Notes under the pieces: model-generated
Seen by the model: only the letters and a program-made list of their open reading frames with translations
Databases searched by the model: none
Told to the model about the DNA's origin: nothing
Position numbers and translations under genes: made by a program
Assembly: GCA_940671915.1 (NCBI GenBank)
Contig: CALNVZ010000794.1
Location: 1-64,000 of the forward strand
DNA from: Paracentrotus lividus
Lineage: Eukaryota > Echinodermata > Echinoidea > Camarodonta > Echinidae
Length of the DNA stretch: 64,000 nucleotides
Direction of reading: 5' to 3'
Shown: positions 22,260 through 33,729 of the stretch, one piece after another
Position numbering within the stretch: position 1 is the stretch's first letter
How the letters are laid out: the number at the start of each line of letters is the position of its first letter

Positions 22260-23269
22260 TTAAGGGCCTGTCCCACAGGAGGCGATCCACAGTGGGCCAG
22301 GTGTGATCCAAAGTGCGCCAAAACCGGCATTTGGTCATCAAATTAATTTCTTTTTTATAATCTTTCATGCCAAAATTACAACCATTAGAACATTTAGGTG
22401 AAATATTTCTTCTTGAAATTAATTTCAATTCGGTTATTTTGCCTGAAAAGTACCCGAAATTTGAATTTAGCGGTAAATTATGTGTAAATTACAATGTTGT
22501 CGTTTTCAAACAATTTTTGCCAAACGGGTCGTCTGATCTATTTGGAATTTCACTTACCTGTTTTGGAGGAGTTATTTTAACTGATCCCAGAGTTTCAAGA
22601 CAAACCTTTATTCAACTCTGAAGTTATTCTTGAAAAAAATGACCAAATAATTGGGAAAATTCCATGTTTTTTTAATGCGCCTAAATGTTCATCATTGCAG
22701 TCGATTGCCGCGCTAAAAATACCACGAGCGTCTTCGTTATGGTGTCTACTTTGCAGTGATACCAAATTTGGCTGCCAGTTTTTGCCTATTCTTTAGTTAG
22801 AGCCCATGTTCACCCCTTTTATCGCCCATATCGGCTACAAAGCGAAAATGTACACACACATTGTGATTACAAAAATCTCCACGTAGGTGGCGTAAATAGT
22901 CTGAAAAAAAAATATATATTTGAAAATACTGACATGCGTGCTTATGTGGAAGTGGGCGGGGCATATGCACTATGGGGGGGGGGGGGGGGGGGGTACATAG
23001 TATTTTTTTTAATCAATCAACTCCATCCTCAACTATCTCATGACATACCTCTATAGAACCAGGCTTATCGATTCGTGATTCGTAGAGATTGTAGGAATGC
23101 CGTTTACTTAACCACAATTATCAAGTACAAAATTATTTTTTAAAAAAAGAAAGAAGAAGAAGAAGAGAGTTATTTAAGAAACCTTCAATGTAACTATATT
23201 TTTTTTAATCAAAATGTCTATCTAAGCCTGCCGGTTCAATTAAAAGAAACAGGTATTTAAGAATACTTC

Positions 23270-23537
23270 ATTTTTTGTTTCTTTGGTCCTTTCTTTGGTC
23301 CTTTTTTTGTTTCCTTTGAAGTCAAGCCTAGTTGCTCTTGCCAAATTCATTTATGACTTTTGTGCATGTTCAATCGTTTAAACATATACAATTGTTTTTA
23401 TACACTTCTTTTGCCTGTTTTACTCACAATTTATCTACTTTATATGTATGTACTGTAAGATTTCATTTCCTACTTTGTCTTTTCCTTTTCTTTACTGCAT
23501 TTCCCTAATTTTCCTCATCTTCTCCTATATGCCTCTT

Positions 23538-23574
<37 letters not shown>

Positions 23575-23772
23575 CTCTCTCTGTCCCTTATACGTTTCTA
23601 CTTTTTAGTGTACTAGTATGTAGGGCCTAGTTGAATGTTTATTTTGTTTTGGCTGATAATCACTTGATATTTTATGTTATTTTTAAATTGTAAAACTTGA
23701 AATGTATCAGTCCTTGGACTGTCTTTTCAGTATTTTTAATAAACCGAATTGAATTCAATTCAATTCAATAAA
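23270..23772 (+). repeat. Probable LINE 3' tail inside the Transib-like element
   Basis: TGTATCAGTCCTTGGACTGT followed by TTTTTAATAAACCGAATTG and several ATTCA units looks like the 3' UTR and short-repeat tail of a CR1/Jockey-type LINE. There is no RT sequence; the identification rests on the tail alone. Confidence 0.4.
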
Positions 23773-23814
23773 AAAAAGTTATGAAAAAAAACTTACCGAA
23801 ATTCACTAAAAAAG

Positions 23815-24245
23815 CATGATTGTCCTTGTCAAATCAGAAAACAGTGCCTCAATGATGTCAGGCAATTTAAAATATACTCTTATACTCTAATTTTGTTCCC
23901 GAGAACCCCTCTCCTAAATATCTCACTTACCTAGACAGTACTAATGTTCGTTTTAATATTATTAGGAAAATAATACAAATAAAAACATTTTACGAAGAAA
24001 TCTGGATAACCAATCAGAAATCGATATTTTAATGACGTCATAGAAACACTCGTTGTGTTTCTTTTGTCTCGAAACGCCATACAAATAACACATGTCAAAG
24101 GGAAATGAATATGTCTATGTGTTACCTTTAATAATTGGCTTGACCAATTAGAAAACAGTATTTTGATGACGTCAAATGGATTTGAAAATGTTCTAATCAA
24201 ATTCTACGGGTCTCAGAACCTTAAAAAGACCTCTTTTACGAACTT
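23815..24245. repeat. Three diverged units with an AATCAGAAAACAG...TGACGTCA core
   Basis: Related blocks at about 23828, 24010 and 24145 share a form of CCAATCAGAAAACAGTATTT followed by ATGACGTCA. They occupy the right part of the Transib-like element. Confidence 0.5.
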
Positions 24246-24479
24246 AATTAACCGTTCGAAGTGAGAAAAGAGTTTTGGCGCAGTTTGAGGAGATCCTGGC
24301 CCACTGTGCGATCGTTGTGGCGACAACCTATGAATGTTAGAACCTGCCAGAATCGTGTCAGAATCGTAGGTGACCGAAGATCATATACGCATCTACGACT
24401 CTGTCTTCGATAGGCTACGACAACGACTACCCTTACAAAAATGTCGTGTGGTACCACGCAACGGTACCATACAAAATAC

Positions 24480-25445
24480 CACAGGATTTTCTTATGGTTT
24501 TTTGGCACAAATACCCACACAAAAAACCATACAGAAGTACCATACAGCCAAAATACCATAGATTTCCTATGGTTTTTTGGCACAAATACCACACAAAATA
24601 CCATACAGAAGTACCATACAGCCAAAATACCATAGGATTTCCTATGGTTTTTTGGCACAAATACACACAAAATACCATACAGAAGAACCATACAGCCAAA
24701 ATACCATAGGATTTCCTATGTTTTTGGCAAAAATACCACACAAAATACCATACAGAAGTACCATACAGCCAAAATACCATAGGATTTCCTATGGTTTTTT
24801 GGCACAAATACCACACAAAAATACCATACAGAAGTACCATACAGCCAAAATACCATAGGATTTCCTATGGTTTTTGGCACAAATACCACACAAAATACCA
24901 TACAGAAGTACCATACAGCCAAAATACCATAGGATCTCCTATGGTTTTGGCACAATACCACACAAAATACCATACAGAATGTACCGTACAGCAAAATACC
25001 ATAGGATTTCCTATGGTTTTTTGGCACAAATACCATACAGAAGTACCATACAGCCAAAATACCATAGGATTTCCTATGGTTTTTGGCACAATACCACACA
25101 AAATACCATACAGAAGTACCGTACAGCCAAAATACCATAGGATTTCCTATGGTTTTTTGGCACAAATACCAATACAGAAGTACCATACAGCCAAAATACC
25201 ATAGGATTTCCTATGGTTTTTTGGCACAAATACACACAAAATACCATACAGAAGTACCATACAGCCAAAATACCATAGGATTTCCTATGGTTTTTGGCAC
25301 AAATACCAACAAAATACCATACAGCCGAAATACCATAGGAAACCCTATGGTATTTCGGCACAAATACCACAGGATTTTCCTATGGTATTTTAGCAAAAGT
25401 ACCCCCCCCCCCAAAAAAAAATACCATACAGGAGTACCATACAGC
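24480..25445. repeat. Tandem array A, about 13 units of 75 bases
   Basis: The unit contains ATACCATAGGATTTCCTATG (itself palindromic), GTTTTTTGGCACAAATACC, ACACAAAATACCATACAG and AAGTACCATACAGCC. Units are 55-76 bases long because some lack one sub-block. Long open frames on both strands are products of the repeat. Confidence 0.85.
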
Positions 25446-27189
25446 AAAATACCTAATAGCATTATCCCAAACTAGTACCACACATCAATACCGCACACAC
25501 TTACCAGGATTATGACATACCGTTACGACCGGAACACCACACGCCGTTAATTCAGGGATACCACACGCCGTTACCACAGGATTGCCGCTAGACGCCCAAG
25601 GATACCATACTCTGGATATATACCACTATTTAGCAAATATATTTTGGGTGACAGTTAGTTATTTCTATATCTCTTGATAATAATGCAAATGTCAAAACTA
25701 TCGCTCTTGATGTTACTTTGTGTTTAGGAAATATATTCCCTAAAATAAAAAAATATTAATATGCAGGCAATTACTAGTAAATGAGGTAAGCTTCACAAAA
25801 TACTGATTTGTGCATACAAAAACATTGTATGCAAATGAGCTAATTACCATAGTACCACACGAAGTACCACAGGAATACCATACGACTACCAAACTTCAGC
25901 AGTAAACTGCCATAAATCCACTTTGACTAATGCCGTTGGTTTCATCCCTGTTGGATTTGTCTTCAATCGGTTCGTCAAATTACTTTGGTCTAATTAATTC
26001 CCATTTCGTCTAATCATGTCGACTTGGTCAAACACCACTTAGTCAATTCCTGTAAGAAACTATCCCTTAGAAAAAAAATAGCATGTGACAATATTACGCA
26101 ACGGTTAGGTATTGGCGGCGTCCCGGGTGGAAGGGGGAAGATCGAGCCCCCCCCCCCCATCGACTTTTGTTTTTGGGGATCGTCCACCCTCGATTTTTAA
26201 AGCTTAACAAAAATGTATGTACATATAATAGACGAAGAGGCACAGTGTGCGTAAAATGAACCAAGTTCAGGTCAATAAAAAGCAAAATTTTCGGCTCGCG
26301 CTTCGCTTGAGCTTGCAAACAAAAACACCGAGCAATAATTAAACTAATAATCTTCTTCAGGTCCTATATCATTTATTCTCTTATTTGTTACAACGCTTTA
26401 TTTTTTTACTTTTGCATTATGTGTGAGGTAGGTCATTCTATTGTGAATTTTGGATATTAGCCTATATTATATGTCTCTTTGGGGTGCTTTATTTATTCCG
26501 ATCTAGTGTATAATTAATTCCTCTCCAAATTTGGCGTCAATCTTTTTGTTTTTATTTTCTAAATAATTTGGATAAATTTTGTATTTGCCCACTTGTCCAA
26601 ATGTGATGAGAATAAACTTTTAAGTTTCTTTAAATTCTTTGTTTTCAGGTCCGTATCGTTATAAAAAGTGACCATATTCAGAAAGGGATTACAAACATAT
26701 ATATATATAATATATATGTATTGTAAAACGTTGATTAGTGAGATTTTCACTCGCTCTTCGGAATTGTATTTTCTATTAGTGATTATCAGCTAATGAATAC
26801 AATGATTAATGTTATTATAGAGCAAAAATTTTTAGCTCGCGCTTTGCGCTCACGAACAAATAACAATACAATGATTTAACGATTTAACAATGTCTTCGGG
26901 TCGTATTTTGTGGAATATGTTTTATTTGTTCCAACCTTATATTCTTAAAATTGTCATTTAGTTTCTCTGCATAATAAATTATGTGAAATAGATCATTCTA
27001 TTTTGAATTTTGGGTATACAAATATTTAGGAGCCTTATTCCGTTCGAGTCTATAATAATCCCATTCCGGGGTCTCCGTTCTCCCCCTACGTACCCTGACC
27101 GTCATCACATGAAATCGCAGGCCCTGATGGTAGGGAGACGGGGACAATAATTGTAACACGGGGCGATTGTAACAGAGGCTCCAATACAT
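25446..27189. other. Middle of the 4.2-kb foldback element
   Basis: Scattered ATACCAC and ACCATAC words continue to about 25620 and recur at 25850-25890. The rest is AT-rich, with two related blocks at 26280-26460 and 26820-27000 that share AGCTCGCGCTTYGC and CTTCGGGTC. A C run (26149-26158) and an AT microsatellite (26697-26718) are present. No gene was recognised. Confidence 0.5.
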
Positions 27190-28480
27190 GTGGTATTTGT
27201 GCCATACATGTGGTATTTTGTGCCAAAAAACATACAGCAATACCATACATATGGTATATGTGTAAAAAAAAAAAATACAGCAATACCATACATATGGTAT
27301 TTGTGCAAAAAACCATACAGCATACCATACATATGGTATTTGTGCAAAAAAACCATACAGCAATACCATACAATATGGTATTTGTGCCAAAAAAACATAC
27401 AGCAATACCATACATATGGTATTTGTGCCAAAAAACATACAGCAATACCATACATATGGTATTTGTGCAAAAAAAAACCATACAGCAATACCATACATAT
27501 GGTATTAGTGCCAAAAAAGCCATACAGAAATACCATACATATGGTATTTGTGCCAAAAACCATACAACAATACATACATATGGTATTTGTGTCAAAAAAT
27601 ACAGCAATACTATACATATGGTATTTGTGCCAAAAAACCATACAACAATACCATACATATGGTATTTGTGTCAAAAAAACATACAGCAATACTATACATA
27701 TGGTATTGTGCCAAAAAACATACAGAAATACCATACATATAGTATTTCTGCAAAAACCATACAGCATACCATATATATGGTATTTGTGCCAAAAAAAAAC
27801 ATACAGCAAATACCATACATATGGTATTTGTGCCAAGATACCATACATATGGTATTTGTGCCAAGAAACCATACATATGGTATTTGTGCCAAAAAACCAT
27901 ACAGCAATACCATACATATGGATTTGTGCAAAAAACCTACAGAAATACCTACATATGGTATTTGTGCCAAAAAACCATACAGCAATACCATACATATGGT
28001 ATTTGTGCCACAAAAATATACGGAAATACCATACATATGGTATTTGTGCCAGAAAACCATACAGCAATACCATACATATGGTATTTGTGCCAAAACCATA
28101 CAGCATACCATACATATGGTATTTGTGCAAAAAAAAACATAACAGCAATACCATATTGGTATTTGTGCCAAAAAACATACAGCAATACCATACATATGGT
28201 ATTTGTGCCAAGAAACCATACATATGGTATTATGCCAAGAAACCATACATATGGTATTTGTGCCAAAAAACATACAGCAATACCATACATATGGTATTTG
28301 TGCCAAAAAAACCATACAGCAATACCATACATATGGTATTGTGCCAAAAAACCATACAGAAATACCATACATATGGTATTTGTGCCAAAAAACCATACAG
28401 AAATACATACATATGGTATTTGTGCAAAAACCATACAGCGATATCATACATATGGTATTTGTGCCAAATACCACAGCACT
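27190..28480. repeat. Tandem array B, about 30 units of 41 bases
   Basis: The unit is ATACCATACATATGGTAT, then TTGTGCCAAAAAACCATA and CAGCA. ATACCATACATATGGTAT is nearly palindromic, so every unit can form a short stem. Small A-run indels spread the units over all frames, which is why several overlapping frames of up to 456 residues appear; they are not genes. Confidence 0.88.
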
Positions 28481-28662
28481 GCTGTATGGTATTCTTATGG
28501 TACCTTTTCCTGGTGTGGTATTTCCTTATGGTACTTCTATGGTATTTTATTGTACCATAGAAATACCATACGAATACCACAGGACATTCAGAAATACCTT
28601 ATGAATACCACAGGACATTCAGAAATACCATAGGACTACCACAGGACATTTTTGTAAGGGTA

Positions 28663-29340
28663 GCTTCCACGCAAACAATAGGCTAACAATAGCTGGTATC
28701 CGATAATACAATAGCCTCGACCTTCGCGCATCTCGCGGCTCGACTTCTCTTGTCGCAGCTTAAAATCAACCAAAATATGAACTTGCGCACTGGTGGCGAT
28801 CCTCGCGACTGACACAGGCGATCGAGCGTTTTCTACCTGATGGCGGCCTGTCGCCTTTAGGTTCGTGATAGTCCTCTCAGTCGCGTATTATAATTTGGGT
28901 CGTGAGTGATTTTTGAAAGTTTCAAAAATTTACGGCGACTGTACAGTATCTGAATGGGAGGCCGATCCTGATTTTGGTGATTGTAGGTGGCGACAAAGGA
29001 CGTATCGGCTTAAATTTCACTCGCCGTTCGGTTCAGCGATGCGTGCAACGTACGCTGGAGCGCGGCAACCTACAACTGGCCGCCGTTCCGCTGTGCTAAA
29101 CACGTTCTATCGGACAAGAGAAGACAGGCTACGGTCATTGACGTCAACCCAACTGACGCTGGCTATTGTTTAACTTGTTGAGAAACCAGCGGCGAACAAA
29201 ATTTTGCAACGTATTTGTTGGCGGCAGACGCGATAATTCCCGATCTTATAGGTGATTGGACCTGCGCATGGTGGTGATGGGTACTAAAAAGTAGTTCGTA
29301 GGTTGTCGCCACAACGATCGTCTTCTGTGGGACAGGCCCT
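28663..29340. other. Right portion of the TTAA-flanked element
   Basis: GC-richer than its surroundings, with repeated GGCGACA/TGTCGCC words, e.g. TTGTAGGTGGCGACAAAGG at about 28981 and GTAGGTTGTCGCCACAACG at 29298. An 86-residue frame (28913-29173) is not recognised. It ends in the terminal inverted repeat. Confidence 0.5.
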
Positions 29341-29401
29341 TTAAAATGACCCCTTCGTATACCCATCGCACCTAAACATCGGGACAGTGTGACGCCAGCT
29401 T
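29341..29401. repeat. Repeat X, copy 1, right part
   Basis: AAAATGACCCCTTCGTAT to GGGACAGTGTGACGCCAGCT matches 38958-39019 and completes the X copy that stops at 22259. Confidence 0.85.
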
Positions 29402-29449
29402 AACAGCAACACTGCATTGTGTTGTCGCCCTCAACGTTCGTTTGTTTGT

Positions 29450-29704
29450 GTGTACTAAATATGATTAATCAATGATGACTAGTTATGAAGTTATGATTGA
29501 TAATGTGATTTTACCAAATGGCGTCTAGATGACGTCACGTGGTTGAGATTGATAAGAAAATGAGTTAGTGCTGAGACTTAATGCTGAAAATTTGAAATGG
29601 TTTAATGCATTTTTTTTTAAATTATCATCTAAAAAATACAGAAAAGGAAAAAAGAAGATTCTGACAATAACAAGAGGTGATATGTATATTACATACCACC
29701 TAAA
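29450..29704. repeat. Repeat R, copy 5 (3' part) with one hairpin module
   Basis: TACTAAATATGATTAATCAA and GGCGTCTAGATGACGTCACG match the last third of R copies 3 and 4. One GGTGATATGTATATTACATA module ending ACCACCTAA follows. The constant R-then-module order suggests they move together. Confidence 0.75.
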
Positions 29705-30483
29705 AATATGTCAGGTAACAAAGGGGACAGGTAACACACGGGACATTATTCCCTAAAATATTTTTCATTAAAAAATTGGTGAAGCCAAGGCGTAGCAACA
29801 TCTTTTGTTTAAAAATCTCTCGGATAAAACAAAAGAAACTTAATTCAAAACACAAATGTAAAAAACACATATTTTGTAGAGTAATACAAATGCATGATTT
29901 TACATCAACTCAGTAACTTTTCTGAGACTATTTCTAAGACCTGAATATTCCAAATTTAAAACAATAGAAAGCTATGTGCAAGGTTCGTGATATTTTCACC
30001 AGAGTTAGCCAAGAAAATATAGAAACAGAAAATACATACTTTTTGGTTGTACTCCTTTGACAAACCTCTTTTTTAAATAGTTGAAAAAAGCATTTTTAAT
30101 ACTTTTGATTATTTTTTCATGAATATTAATGGGCCTTGTGACGTCATATGAAATTGAAATGACTTGTTGACCTCATTTGCATTAAGTTCATTTCATACTC
30201 TTTATGGTGATGTATGACACATTATGTATATTTTTACAAACCCACTGACACCTGACACAAAAATGGTCAAAAAGTCGAAAAATCACCACCTTTGGAACAA
30301 ATAGCGTGGACTTGCCCTATGCACATCCACGCATCCTGAAAATGGACTCTGTCGAATTTGTACCCCTATTCGACATCAGACTGAAAAAAAAAGTCAAATG
30401 GCGTAAATACCGTGGATTTTAGACCTCGAACATCATATGGTAAGTGACACCCCCGATAATTTTCCTGCTCGCCTATTTATTTA
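29705..30483. other. No gene; contains a short dispersed repeat
   Basis: The stretch at 30340-30415 (CTCTGTCGAATTTGTACCCC, TATTCGACATCAGACTG, TGGCGTAAATACCGTGGA) recurs at 49525-49605. The remainder is plain AT-rich sequence. Confidence 0.5.
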
Positions 30484-31102
30484 GAGATTATCATAATAGG
30501 CCTAAGATTATTACTAACAAAAAAAAAAAAAAAAAAAAAAAAAAAATGATGGACAAATTTCAACTCCCGTTCAAATGATATTCTGATGAGGAACTACACA
30601 AAACCTGTAAGTGCTTAAACATTCTATGCTTCCTGGTAGTAAAGTTAGAGAGAGAGAGAGAGAGTTGGCAATACATCATATTTTTTCCATGAACTTACCA
30701 TTGAAATAAGAAATGTATTTATTACACTCTAAAGTATATCTTTCAAAGGGAGCTTCAATAATAGTTTTACTAAAATCCTTCAATATGCATTTAAACCGTA
30801 GGCCTATCTATGTATGCCTGAAGGGGGGGGGTGGGAGTGCCATTTTTTTTTGGAGTACAGACTGGGGCGCCAAAATCACGTCTGGCCCCGGGGGAAATTT
30901 TTTAATAATAATAATAATAATAATAACATTTATATGACGCTTAATACGGTTGTTTCTAACCGTTCTAAACTAACTTAGTTTAAATACCAATAATTCTTTA
31001 AAAAAATAAAAAATAAAAAAATAAAAAAAATAAAGAAATAAGAAACAAAAAATAGTTGAAGCAATCAATGGGGACAATTTCCAAGCAATAGGTAAACCTG
31101 TA
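30484..31102 (+). repeat. Duplicated segment V, copy 1, left part
   Basis: Matches 40806-41385 almost throughout: ATATTCTGATGAGGAACTAC, a GA microsatellite, CATGAACTTACCATTGAAAT and AATCACGTCTGGCCCCGGGG. It stops at AGGTAAACCTGTA, where two transposons enter, and resumes at 35080. Copy 2 is uninterrupted. Confidence 0.85.
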
Positions 31103-33726
31103 GGCCCGTATTCTGTTCCGGGGTTTAGAGTTGTGCTGTCGCACGAAAATAGTAAGGGTAATGAAACGAGAATGCAACGCTGATTAGAACGCTTCTCTAT
31201 GGAGCGTCAGTGAAGCGTGCGTCTAATCGTACGAAAGTAGATTCGGATGACGTCATTCGGGATTAGAGTTGTACAAACATTTGTAAAGAATTCTAAACTA
31301 GGGGCATAGGTGGTTTAGAATTTGATATGGCTTTGCGAGTTTTATGTCGGAGGAAGCTAATTTATCTATTTTCTCGTTAACTTGAAGTTAAAGGTTGTTA
31401 AAACTTTGTTTAAGAATTAGGTGCATTATTGAACTGTCCACGACGATTAGATTAATTGCATGTTAATCATCAAAAATGACATTTCCGACACGATTGAAGT
31501 GTTAGTTTGACCTTACATATTGAAGAAAGGACAACTGACGCGAAAACCAACAATAAACTAATGGTGGCAAGTCACTTGTCATTACACTGGGAAAAAAAAC
31601 GGATTTGGAACTAGTTTGAGACTAATTTGAGCTAATCACTACATAAAAATTGTTCATTTTTAAAAATCGAAGGGGGGACGATCCCCCCATAAAAAAATCG
31701 AGGGGGGGGGGACACGTACAACCCCCCCCCATATATATCGGAGACCTCCTGGAGTATCCGAGTCGCAGGGACAAAGTGAGATACCACCTTTATGGTGGCA
31801 TCTCAAGGTATTTGCCACGAGACTGATTTGAGACTGATTTGGGACGGATTTGATACGGTTTTGATTTTTGTCGGGGAAAGATCTAAAAGTGGTCGCACAG
31901 ACGCCTCATGAATCTCCGCAACATCTCATAAGTCGAGGGAAAATAGAACATGCTTACGAATGTGTGTGTTTTTTTTTCTGTCGTGGAGACGTCTCTGATG
32001 ATACATAAAACAATTATCGGAGACGTCTCCGAGTGTTCGAGTCTCAGAGACATCTCCGCGACGTCAGATACCACCTATACGTCCATAATTTCTACAGAGG
32101 AGAAAAACACCATTATCATTTTCAACTGAGAATGTAAACTAATGGTTTTTTTTTCAAGACTACTGAATTATTAATGGCACTTGACATAAAATAGGCCCAC
32201 TCGATTTCCTTTTTTTGCATATATTAGTGTGTTGCTATGTGAGACAAGAAACGTGTTTGTCAGTCATAGAAACAACTAGTTATGCAAATTGGATTCAAAA
32301 TACTAAACGAGTAGTTCATTCAGGCAATTGGTTCCGCCCTGAATCTGAGACCTTAATTGTCCGTTGTCATTGTGCTATGTCGGCCATAACCTGGAACCGC
32401 TAAGCTTCTCAAAGAAAAGATAATCCGTGCTTTGATAATACCTCGTTAAGCATGGATTACCTTTTTCATCACAATAAAAGAATTTCCCGCACCATTTTAA
32501 ATATAGCGAGCATACATACATACAACATGTACAAAAAAATACACACAAAAAGATTGGAAACAAATTCCACCATTCTTCAAAGGTCCATATTATTTATTAT
32601 TATTTGATAGATGTAGGAATTTCGAGGCCGAGTGGATATTGTTAATGAACATTGACGTTTTATTGTTTATGTGTATGGCTCTGTAAACAGTTGAATATTT
32701 AAATAGTTGACAATTATATTTTACCCCTTCCCATTATTACAACTTTTGCCCCTCCCAATAAGAAAAAAAAAAAGAAAAGAAAGAAAGACAGAAAAAAAAA
32801 ATGGTTATAAGAAAAAGATTGATGCGCATGCACCTAACGTGAGACTTTTGCGCATGCATGTAGCGTGATGTCGGAATCAAATTCAACGTTTCATTGCTTT
32901 TGGCCAAATATGGACACTTCACATTTGTGAAAGAAAAAATTCGTGGAGCTAGTTAGGAGATCAATTCAAAAGCATAAAACTACGAACAGATAATTTATTA
33001 TATTATATATTTAATATAAATTTATATCTATCTTTTATATTTTACATTGTTAGAAAAAAAAGTAAACTGCAGCAGTAGGTCAACCAATTAAAATTATGGC
33101 AATGCTTTTCTGATCAGAGCAAGTTTCGATAAGAAAAACACAAAAACACACACAAAAAAAACACAAGAAAACAACAAAACAAAACGAACAAACAAAGCCT
33201 CCCCCAAAAAAAAAAAGAAGAAAGAAAATTAAAAAACACAAACAAACAATGTTCAAAACCAGCCGAATACCTCAAAAACACTCCCGAATGTGTCCCCCTC
33301 AAAGTGAGATACCATCCGTAGGGATCATTATGTGCCTTTAAGGTATATAATTTATCAGAGGGAATAAAACCATTGTCCTTTTTCAGCAAAAATTCCAAGC
33401 CTGTTAATTGTTCCCATCCCAGGCCACTGAATTTGTTAATGAATAGGACGTGATATTTAATTTAAAAGTGCATTACAAGCGACAATGCACAACACTCGGT
33501 AGTCAAAGGATAAAGCAGCTACAAACAATCATTGTTGCGTCATTATTTCAATGGATTTCCGGTTTTATCTTGGCGTTCAGTGGAGCAAGAAACTTCCAGC
33601 TGTACGAAAGTTGTACACGTTTGGGAAGGTGTTTTTCGTGCTGGGAGATTTTTCTCGTACGGTTCCTATTGTCGAATCTATTGTCAATTGCCGTACAACT
33701 CTAAACCCCGGAACAGAATACGGGCC
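31103..33726. mobile_element. 2.6-kb DNA transposon with 32-base TIRs and GTA duplication
   Basis: The ends GGCCCGTATTCTGTTCCGGG...GAGTTGT (31103-31134) and their reverse (33695-33726) are perfect over 32 bases. GTA flanks both sides (31100-31102 and 33727-33729). The interior has no transposase frame and includes a GAGACGTCTC repeat (31730-32080), GA/AG-rich low complexity and AT-rich filler. A 3-base duplication would fit PIF/Harbinger or Zator, but Harbinger prefers TWA or CWG, so the superfamily is left open. Confidence 0.8.
31730..32080. repeat. GAGACGTCTC palindrome-rich repeat, copy 2
   Basis: GGAGACGTCTCCGAGTGTTC, GTATCCGAGTCGCAGGGAC, AGACGTCTCTGATG and the flank AGATACCACCT share their vocabulary with 2730-2990. 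TGATTTGGGACGGATTTGAT links it to the diverged copy at 39060. Confidence 0.6.
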
Positions 33727-33729
33727 GTA

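Larger units (their letters stand above)
22288..24308. mobile_element. Transib-like (RAG-related) non-autonomous element with RSS-like ends
   Basis: Both ends begin with the heptamer CACAGTG, continue GGCCAGG, diverge for 7 bases, then agree again in CAAANTGCGCCAAAAC. This heptamer, variable spacer and A-rich block layout is that described for Transib ends and for V(D)J recombination signals. The flanks are the 5-base duplication CGATC (22283-22287 and 24309-24313), the size made by Transib and ProtoRAG. Removing the element restores GGCGATCGTTGTGGCGACAA, which matches the host transposon's other end. No transposase or RAG-like frame is present; the interior holds a LINE 3' tail, a G run (22974-22993) and a T run (23538-23574). 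A hAT origin is unlikely, since no 8-base duplication fits. Confidence 0.72.
24430..28660. mobile_element. 4.2-kb TA-flanked foldback element with opposed tandem arrays
   Basis: The ends CCCTTACAAAAATGTC and GACATTTTTGTAAGGG are perfect inverted repeats, each bordered by TA (24428-24429 and 28661-28662). The left arm holds array A (about 24480-25445) and the right arm array B (27190-28480). The arrays share the word GTGCCAAAAAACCATA but in opposite orientation, so each arm has amplified part of an originally inverted terminus. The middle (25450-27180) carries other repeats and no transposase. The TA target fits Tc1/mariner-type chemistry, but the CCCT terminus is not one I can assign. Confidence 0.78.
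22264..29340. mobile_element. TTAA-flanked DNA transposon with two insertions (Kolobok- or piggyBac-like target)
   Basis: The left end GGGCCTGTCCCACAGGAGGC follows TTAA at 22260-22263. The right end, ACGATCGTC...GTGGGACAGGCCC, is followed by TTTAA, with TTAA at 29341-29344. Repeat X continues on both sides, and its uninterrupted copy at 38940-38980 shows the empty site. The terminal repeat also includes CGATCGTTGTGGCGACAACC, intact at the right end (29295-29320) but split on the left. Without its insertions the element is only about 0.84 kb and has no transposase, so it is non-autonomous. TTAA targets fit Kolobok or piggyBac; the terminal bases do not decide. Confidence 0.78.

Noticed and set aside
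22288-24308. hAT element beginning CAGTGG
   Set aside because: Shifting the end to CAGTGG gives no 8-base duplication, whereas CACAGTG ends give an exact 5-base duplication confirmed by the empty site.
24248-25475. Several 80-156 residue frames in array A
   Set aside because: Products of the 75-base tandem repeat, present on both strands.
27190-28560. Open frames of up to 456 residues, on both strands, in the ATACCATACATATGGTAT array
   Set aside because: Every frame repeats the same short peptide, and frames on both strands are equally long; they follow from a stop-poor tandem repeat.
24430-28660. CRISPR-like array (regular repeats with spacers)
   Set aside because: Eukaryotic context; the units are head-to-tail with no unique spacers.
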